Positions 1 through 4,506 of a stretch of DNA of 7,967 nt are shown piece by piece. This DNA is from Sedimentisphaerales bacterium (GTDB taxonomy: Bacteria; Planctomycetota; Phycisphaerae; Sedimentisphaerales; SG8-4). The stretch is taken from positions 1 through 7,967 of the forward strand of contig JAFGJR010000052.1 of assembly GCA_016928975.1 (NCBI GenBank), given 5' to 3'. Each line of letters begins with the position of its first letter. Position 1 is the stretch's first letter. The notes beneath the pieces are model-generated. The model worked only from the letters and a program-made list of their open reading frames with translations. It was not told where the DNA came from and did not search any database. The position numbers and the translations under genes were made by a program.

Positions 1-36
1 ACGGCGTGACGTAAGGGTGTATAGTATGCCATAGGT

Positions 37-70
37 GGGTCCCAATTCGGCGCCGACGTGGGGCCCTTTT
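37..70 (+). terminator. Possible intrinsic terminator (hairpin plus TTTT)
   Basis: GGGTCCC at 37-43 can pair with GGGGCCC at 60-66 (7 pairs, one G-T wobble), and TTTT follows at 67-70. The 16-base loop itself contains the palindrome CGGCGCCG. The T run is on the plus side, so the structure would end a plus-strand transcript entering from the left of the window. For the minus-strand gene ending at 107 it offers a hairpin without a T tract. The loop is long and the T run short, so this is tentative. Confidence 0.3.
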
Positions 71-106
71 ACATGCCGATTTCCACTTCACGGGCTCCAA
101 CGCAGA

Positions 107-1519
107 CTAATGCGGGTCGGTCGCAGGTGGTTGGATATTGATCTTCCCCAGGCTGTACCAGCCATCCGGCTGGCGTCCTTCGATCGCCAGTCTGACCTTT
201 GGTTCATCCGCTCGCTCGTCCAGGATGCCAAGCATCAGAGTGTACTCCCCTTCGCTCAGGTCCTTCGGGACGACGACAGCATTATCGTAGAGGTTGTCGC
301 CCGGCAGCCACGAGCAAAGGTCCGCGCCCGTGACCAGAATCGCGTTGCTCCGCCCGTCATTCAGGCGAAGGGCGAGGCGAAACGGATGATAGCACGGGGC
401 GACGCCCTGGTTCTCCCACCACAATGCGAACCTCAGCTCTCCGCCGGCCTTCACGGCCGACGGGTATGTGAACTTGCGAAGCGCGAAGCGATATCCCATC
501 TTTTTGAGCCAGCGATCCACCTGGGGCTTCCACTCCTGCGGCACCGGCGACGACTTGGCGTTGAACGACGAGATGTGCCATTTGAGGGACTGGTCGATGA
601 TATAGTCGATGTCCCAGCCTTGGTCTTTCCAGTGCTGCATCACCCAGCACACTTCCAGCGTCACCGGCGCCTTCTTCCACGCGTCCTGCATGCCGAAGTT
701 GATGATCGCCTGCGGATAGTAGTCGCACATGTGACACCAGGTCTTGCTGAACCCGCCCATGTCGCCCAGGCAATCGACACGCCAGCCGACGTCCCGCCGC
801 GAGAGGCCGTAACGGTTGGTCTTCTCGTCCGTGAGCAACATAACGAGAAGTGTCTTCTTGAAGGCGTCCAGGTAACTGTCTACCAGGGCCTCCCGCGTCT
901 TCTGCGTCAGTTGTTCCGAGCCGGCCCCCTCGCCCCAGGCGCCCACGATGGACAGATCGACGCTCTCCAGCGCGGGATGGCCGTCGTAGCGGGCCCCCAG
1001 GTCCTGGACCATGTCGCCGAAATGCTCCACGTAGCGAGTATCCTCGGGGTTCGTCCGCCACTTCTCGGGCAGGCCCTTCTCCTCACCGATCATCCGGCGG
1101 TACCAGTCGGGCACGTCATTGTCGGCCCCGGTCCCGTAGGGAGCAATGCGAAGCAGGAGCGTCTGGCCGCGCGAGACCGCGGTCTCGAGGGCCTTGTCGA
1201 TCAGATCCCAGCGATATTCGTCCTTGGCCGGCTCGATGAATCTCCAATACACGCGGAAATAGGCCAGCGAGGTCATCGGATGATTCTCGTTCTCCAGATT
1301 GCCGTTGAATTCCTGCTCGACGATCGGATACCCCTCCGTCCATCGCTTGCCTTCGTTCATCTTGTCGCCACTGAACCGCTGGAAGGTCATGAAGCCGATG
1401 CCGGGATTGACCAGGACGTCATCGATCACTCTCGGCCGGACGACCACCGTGTCCTGCGACCACGCCGGCAGCACGCAGCAGGACGTCAAGACAATCAGAA
1501 ACCACCGCGTACCACGCAT
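107..1519 (-). CDS. Secreted DUF4832-like protein, putative glycoside hydrolase-like barrel
   Basis: 470 residues. Residues 1-21 form a signal peptide (hydrophobic FLIVLTSCCVLPA, likely cut near WSQ-D), so the protein is exported. The mature part opens with VNPGIGF (37-43), like the 'NPG/NPxxGF' start of DUF4874/DUF4832 proteins. A barrel-like region follows with strands such as LAYFRVYWRFIEP (85-97), TLLLRIAPYG (120-129) and SVDLSIVGAWGEG (186-198). The C-terminal part has FNAKSSPVPQEW (319-330) and MGYRFALRKFTYPSAV (341-356), then a beta-rich region (about 356-465), as I remember for DUF4832. E197 (in WGEG) and E289 (in TLEVCW) lie at the ends of predicted strands, as catalytic acids do in clan-A glycoside hydrolases; that role is inferred. 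The ATG at 1519 is well supported: AGGAG lies 6 bases upstream. It is the second gene of a two-gene operon, 9 bases after the stop of the beta-helix gene, so the two are probably translationally coupled. The substrate is unknown. Family assignment is from memory of motifs, without a search. Confidence 0.85.
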   Translation of the reverse strand: MRGTRWFLIVLTSCCVLPAWSQDTVVVRPRVIDDVLVNPGIGFMTFQRFSGDKMNEGKRWTEGYPIVEQEFNGNLENENHPMTSLAYFRVYWRFIEPAKDEYRWDLIDKALETAVSRGQTLLLRIAPYGTGADNDVPDWYRRMIGEEKGLPEKWRTNPEDTRYVEHFGDMVQDLGARYDGHPALESVDLSIVGAWGEGAGSEQLTQKTREALVDSYLDAFKKTLLVMLLTDEKTNRYGLSRRDVGWRVDCLGDMGGFSKTWCHMCDYYPQAIINFGMQDAWKKAPVTLEVCWVMQHWKDQGWDIDYIIDQSLKWHISSFNAKSSPVPQEWKPQVDRWLKKMGYRFALRKFTYPSAVKAGGELRFALWWENQGVAPCYHPFRLALRLNDGRSNAILVTGADLCSWLPGDNLYDNAVVVPKDLSEGEYTLMLGILDERADEPKVRLAIEGRQPDGWYSLGKINIQPPATDPH

Positions 1520-1523
1520 GGCA

Positions 1524-1531
1524 CTCTCCTA
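1524..1531 (-). promoter_or_regulatory. Ribosome binding site overlapping the upstream stop codon
   Basis: On the minus strand the sequence reads TAGGAGAG followed by four bases and the ATG at 1519. The TAG is the stop codon of the upstream beta-helix gene and its last two bases are part of AGGAG. A ribosome finishing the first gene would therefore sit on the start site of the second, which suggests translational coupling. Confidence 0.8.
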
Positions 1532-2962
1532 TGGAAGCACGTTGCCAGATACATGCGCACTACCTTCCCCAATATGAGGCGGCGCCCCGAGGAGATTGTT
1601 GACCACCATGTTCCCTTTGCCGCTGGCGAGCACCAGGGGGACCGATTTCGCGTCGGGCCGGTCGTCGCGGATCAGGCAATCGGACACGCGGCTGTCCGTC
1701 AACTCTTTGAGCAGCAATCCCACGTTGTCGCAGTCGAGGATCGTGCAACCGGTGATATTCATCCGCCTGCATTTCTCCACCAGCAGGCCCGCCGGCTCGC
1801 GCCACACGTTCGTGACGTGCAGAGCTGACAACGTACAGCTTTCACAGTTGCGCACGATCAGACTGTTCCTCGCGTCGAGACTGTCGCCGTAGTCATATCG
1901 CGGGTTGCGGTCGAAGTTGTTGGGCCCGACGATGATATTCGAGCAATCCTCGACGAGGAGATTGTGCGTATATCCCATCCAGAAGGTGTTGCCGGTGAGT
2001 GTCACGCCCCGGCAGTCCTTCAGGTGGACGTTGACCTGTACATCGCTCAGCACGTTGCCCGTGATCGTGACATTTCCCTCGCGGACGAGTCTGAGCTTGC
2101 CGCTGGGCTTGCTGCGCCCGAGGATCCGGATGTTGGCGGAGTCCGGAGAAGGGCTGTTGTGCTGGATCGTGCAGCCGGTAATAGCGGCCTCGCCGGTCCC
2201 GTCGGTGCCGCCGGAGCAGTCGATCAGAATGTTCGCCGTTGGCGGATTCTGCGGGCTCATGTTGCTTTCGATGTCGCAGCCGGTGACGTGGATATTGCGC
2301 ACGTTGCCGGCACGGGAGACGATGCCCCCGCCGTCGTTGTAGCTGATGTGACAGCCGACGATGTTCGATTGATGCAAGTTGACGTTGTCGTAGAAGACGC
2401 CGATCCCCCGATTCTCGTAGAGGTGGCAGTCCGAGACGATGACGTTGCGGTTGTTCCCGACCAGGTGAATCGCGTGCAGGACGTGGCGGACGTGAATTCG
2501 CGTGACGGTCAGCTCCATCGTTCCGACAGCCTCGATTCCGATGGCTTCCGGATGGTCCCCTTCGATCGCCAGACCCTCCACAAGCGGCATGCGCTGACGT
2601 TCCCAGACCTCCTTCGAGAAACCCGCGGGGTCGGCCGACTTGAAATGCGTTCCGACGAACCGCAGGGCCGGCCCCGGTCCCGCCATGAGAATCTGCGCCA
2701 CGGCGCCGCCGCTGAGCGAGGTATACCCGGCCTTGTCCAGGTCGATCACAATCGGCTTGGTGATGCGATAGATGCCTTTCGGAAGCTGGATGAGGCCCGC
2801 CCCGGAATCGACCGCCCTTTGAATCGCGGCGGTATCATCCGCCTTGCCGTCCCCCACGGCGCCGAAGCCGCGAACGCCCCCGTCGCCGGCGTCTGCACGT
2901 CCTCCAACAGCGACGACAAGCGCCGCTGCTGAAATCGTCAGAGCGATTCTCTGCCATCCCAT
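1529..2962 (-). CDS. Secreted right-handed beta-helix protein (pectate lyase superfamily type)
   Basis: 477 residues from the chosen start. Residues 1-25 are a signal peptide (MGWQRIAL, then the hydrophobic TISAAALVVAVGG, with ADA before the cut). Residues 33-53 carry FGAVGDGKADDTAAIQRAVDS, the hallmark opening of the pectate-lyase-3 type beta-helix domain. From about residue 130 to the end there are repeating short strands of the form 'N-hydrophobic-x-G-C/N-hydrophobic', for example VRNIHVTGCDIESN (221-234), NVTITGNVLSD (297-307), VTLTGNTF (320-327) and MNITGCTILDCDNVGLLL (401-418). These are rungs of a parallel beta-helix. Such proteins bind or cleave polysaccharides (lyases, hydrolases, epimerases); no catalytic residue is assigned here. 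A longer reading frame opens at a TTG at 3010, but the ATG at 2962 has GGGAG seven bases upstream and places the signal peptide at the N-terminus, so it is preferred. It is the first gene of the operon with the DUF4832-like protein and is divergent from the gene at 3126. Confidence 0.88.
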   Translation of the reverse strand: MGWQRIALTISAAALVVAVGGRADAGDGGVRGFGAVGDGKADDTAAIQRAVDSGAGLIQLPKGIYRITKPIVIDLDKAGYTSLSGGAVAQILMAGPGPALRFVGTHFKSADPAGFSKEVWERQRMPLVEGLAIEGDHPEAIGIEAVGTMELTVTRIHVRHVLHAIHLVGNNRNVIVSDCHLYENRGIGVFYDNVNLHQSNIVGCHISYNDGGGIVSRAGNVRNIHVTGCDIESNMSPQNPPTANILIDCSGGTDGTGEAAITGCTIQHNSPSPDSANIRILGRSKPSGKLRLVREGNVTITGNVLSDVQVNVHLKDCRGVTLTGNTFWMGYTHNLLVEDCSNIIVGPNNFDRNPRYDYGDSLDARNSLIVRNCESCTLSALHVTNVWREPAGLLVEKCRRMNITGCTILDCDNVGLLLKELTDSRVSDCLIRDDRPDAKSVPLVLASGKGNMVVNNLLGAPPHIGEGSAHVSGNVLP

Positions 2963-2969
2963 GAAGTCA

Positions 2970-2974
2970 CTCCC
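2970..2974 (-). promoter_or_regulatory. Ribosome binding site fixing the start at 2962
   Basis: GGGAG on the minus strand lies seven bases before the ATG at 2962. It decides against the upstream in-frame starts (TTG at 3010, ATG at 2989), which would add 9 to 16 polar residues ahead of the signal peptide and would read through the dispersed palindrome. Confidence 0.65.
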
Positions 2975-2993
2975 GTCCCATGAGTTCATATCT

Positions 2994-3023
2994 GTAGGAG
3001 CGGGTTTCAAACCCGCCCTGCAC
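2994..3023. repeat. Degenerate dispersed palindromic repeat (GCGGGTTT-C-AAACCCGC core)
   Basis: The core at 3000-3016 is a perfect inverted repeat: GCGGGTTT, one C, AAACCCGC. It is preceded by GTAGGAG and followed by CCTGCAC. This resembles a dispersed extragenic palindrome seen in many environmental bacterial genomes (left flank GTAGGGG, right flank CCCCTAC, around the same core), from memory. Its translation, GAGFKPAL in one frame, often appears in spurious predicted proteins. Here the left flank is nearly intact and the right flank has decayed. It lies in the divergent intergenic region, 32 bases upstream of the minus-strand start at 2962. Confidence 0.6.
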
Positions 3024-3044
3024 CTGGGGCAACATACTACTGGT

Positions 3045-3071
3045 TTGACGCCGGTCTGGGTATCATATAAG
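3045..3071 (+). promoter_or_regulatory. Possible promoter of the gene at 3126
   Basis: TTGACG (3045-3050) and TATAAG (3066-3071) resemble -35 and -10 boxes, separated by 15 bases, shorter than the usual 16-18. A start a few bases after 3071 would give a leader of about 45-50 bases before the ATG at 3126. The match is moderate and the spacing poor, so this is tentative. No convincing promoter for the divergent minus-strand operon was found. Confidence 0.3.
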
Positions 3072-3096
3072 TCACCGATTGTCAGTGACCCGACAA
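3071..3096. promoter_or_regulatory. Two overlapping inverted repeats, possible operator or leader hairpin
   Basis: GTCAC (3071-3075) and GTGAC (3085-3089) form one inverted repeat with a nine-base spacer. TTGTC (3079-3083) and GACAA (3092-3096) form a second, overlapping it, with an eight-base spacer. The two cannot fold at the same time in RNA. They sit between the promoter candidate and the ribosome binding site at 3114, where a regulator could control the divergent genes. The arms are only five bases each, so chance is possible. Confidence 0.3.
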
Positions 3097-3113
3097 CATG
3101 TGAAAACCGATAT

Positions 3114-3119
3114 GGAGGT
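3114..3119 (+). promoter_or_regulatory. Ribosome binding site fixing the start at 3126
   Basis: GGAGGT, a near-perfect Shine-Dalgarno sequence, lies six bases before the ATG at 3126. It settles this start over the open frame that extends back to 2844, which would overlap the divergent gene and read through the repeat at 2994. Confidence 0.8.
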
Positions 3120-3125
3120 CAGTGT

Positions 3126-4340
3126 ATGTCGCGAGAGCTCGTCACCCGAATCATCTGCCTGTGCGTTCCGTTTTGCCTGCTCGATTTCTCAGCAGCAAGC
3201 GGCCAGTCGCGTCTCAAGAAGAAGATCATCGAGTACGGCTGGGACGTGCCGTACCCGGACTTCGTCCGCGACAACATCCGGGAGATGGAGAAGCGGCCGT
3301 TCGAGGGAATCATCTTCCGAACCAAGGGATTCGATCACGTTTTCGATGTACGCCCTTGGAACAAGGCAGACCTTCAGCCGCAACTGGACACGCTCGCCCA
3401 GATCCAGTGGGGCAAGTTCACGGACAACATGCTGACCCTGTACGCCGCCAACAAATGGAACATGGACTGGTACAATGACGAGCACTGGAACGCCATCACG
3501 GAGAACATGAAGCTGTTCTCGCTGGCAGTCCACGTCGGCCGTTGTATCGGCGTCTGCTTCGATCCCGAGCCATATGGGGAGAATCCCTGGGCCTGTCCCG
3601 GCCGATACAAGGACAAGTCATTCGACCAAGTGTGCGATCAGGTCCGTCGCCGGGGACAGCAATTCATGGCCGCACTGCAGGAGCACAAGAGCGAGTTGAA
3701 GGTCCTGAGCTTCTTCTTCATGGCCCTGTTTCCGAACGTCGTGGATGAGCCAGACCCCGCCCTCAGAGCACAGCGACTGCAAAGGAACCACTACGCCCTG
3801 CTACCGGCGTTCGTCATCGGCATGCTCGAAAGCGCGTCCCCCGGCACGATCCTCATCGATGGCAACGAGTCCGGCTACTATCACGAAAGCCCACTTGAGT
3901 TCTACAAGGATTACCACCTGATTCGCCAGCGGGCTCAAGCATTGATCCCCGAGTCACTTCGCAAGAAGTACAACACCCACGTGCAGGCCGGAATGGCCCT
4001 GTATATCGATCAGACACTCGCAAGACGAACCGACCGCAAGATCACCAGCAACTTCCTGAACCTGGAACAGCAGTTGAGGTTCTTCGAGCACAACGTGTAC
4101 TATACCCTGACCGCGTCGGATGAGTACGTCTGGTGCTACAGCGAGCGGATGAACTGGTGGCTTCCCCCGGAGAAGGCCGGTCCCAACGGAGCATTGCCCG
4201 CCGGGGTCGAGGAGGCACTGATCTCGGCTCGGCACAGATACGACGCCGGCCAGCCCCTTGGCTACGAGATCAGCGAGATGATCCAAGCCGCGCGCGAGGC
4301 AAGAAGAAAGGCTGAGACAAGCAACAGCAAGACGCCGTAA
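3126..4340 (+). CDS. Secreted protein of unknown function, glycoside hydrolase-like
   Basis: 404 residues. The N-terminus is a signal peptide (LVTRIICLCVPFCLLDFSAASG, cut near residue 26-27), so the protein is exported. I do not recognise a named family. The mature protein begins KKKIIEYGWDVPYPDFVRDNI with EMEKRPFEGIIFRTKG following, a layout typical of a first barrel strand and helix in planctomycete enzyme-like proteins. Later segments look like successive barrel strands ending in acidic residues: IGVCFDPEPYG (141-151), VLSFFFMALFP (193-203), TILIDGNESGYY (241-252), VQAGMALYID (286-295) and ASDEYVWCYSERMNWW (330-345). D146, E148, D245, E248, E333 and E340 are candidate active-site acids. 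The fold and the enzyme role are inference. It is divergent from the beta-helix/DUF4832 operon, sharing a 163-base control region, and convergent with the large gene that follows. The tail after residue 385 is charged and probably helical. Confidence 0.82.
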   Translation: MSRELVTRIICLCVPFCLLDFSAASGQSRLKKKIIEYGWDVPYPDFVRDNIREMEKRPFEGIIFRTKGFDHVFDVRPWNKADLQPQLDTLAQIQWGKFTDNMLTLYAANKWNMDWYNDEHWNAITENMKLFSLAVHVGRCIGVCFDPEPYGENPWACPGRYKDKSFDQVCDQVRRRGQQFMAALQEHKSELKVLSFFFMALFPNVVDEPDPALRAQRLQRNHYALLPAFVIGMLESASPGTILIDGNESGYYHESPLEFYKDYHLIRQRAQALIPESLRKKYNTHVQAGMALYIDQTLARRTDRKITSNFLNLEQQLRFFEHNVYYTLTASDEYVWCYSERMNWWLPPEKAGPNGALPAGVEEALISARHRYDAGQPLGYEISEMIQAAREARRKAETSNSKTP

Positions 4341-4390
4341 CGCTTGCGACAGAGATATGTCCTGCACCCTTGCAGCATCTGCCCGACCTG

Positions 4391-4405
4391 TGCCGGCGCG
4401 CGGCA
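4391..4405. other. Short GC-rich hairpin after the gene ending at 4340
   Basis: TGCCG (4391-4395) and CGGCA (4401-4405) flank GCGCG. It is a compact five-pair stem with no T run on either side. It may add to termination between the convergent genes, but nothing else supports a role. Confidence 0.25.
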
Positions 4406-4410
4406 ATCAT

Positions 4411-4452
4411 AGAGGCGACACAAGTGGCGCACGGCCATTGCAGTCGCCCTCT
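4411..4452. terminator. Imperfect long hairpin between convergent genes, possible bidirectional terminator
   Basis: AGAGGCGAC (4411-4419) pairs with GTCGCCCTCT (4443-4452) with one bulged C. Inside it CAA (4421-4423) pairs with TTG (4438-4440), and TGGC (4425-4428) with GCCA (4434-4437) around the loop GCACG. That makes about 16 pairs with three small interruptions. The structure lies between the stop of the plus-strand gene (4340) and the stop of the large minus-strand gene (4507), where a shared terminator is expected. Neither side has a proper T tract (CTCTCTTA spans the right end), so efficiency as an intrinsic terminator is uncertain. Confidence 0.45.
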
Positions 4453-4506
4453 CTTATCCGCACGAGGCGATCGCGGAGGATGAGACATACGGCCTGCATG
4501 CGCCGG

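Noticed and set aside
35..1828. Long plus-strand open frame of 597 codons opposite the DUF4832-like gene and the end of the beta-helix gene
   Set aside because: It is rich in Arg, Pro, His and Val with no recognisable domain, spans the stop/start junction of two well-supported minus-strand genes, and has no ribosome binding site. It is a shadow of high-GC codon use.
1964..2932. Plus-strand open frame of 322 codons opposite the beta-helix gene
   Set aside because: It is dominated by Val, Asp, Ala and Arg as expected for an antisense shadow, while the minus strand shows a signal peptide and the FGAVGDGKADDT motif.
2844..3125. N-terminal extension of the plus-strand gene back to 2844
   Set aside because: It would overlap the divergent gene's coding region and read through the dispersed palindrome; the ATG at 3126 has a strong GGAGGT site and begins a signal peptide.
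4467..4474. GCGATCGC palindrome
   Set aside because: A single copy of an 8-base palindrome is expected by chance in GC-rich DNA; no second copy or context supports a role.
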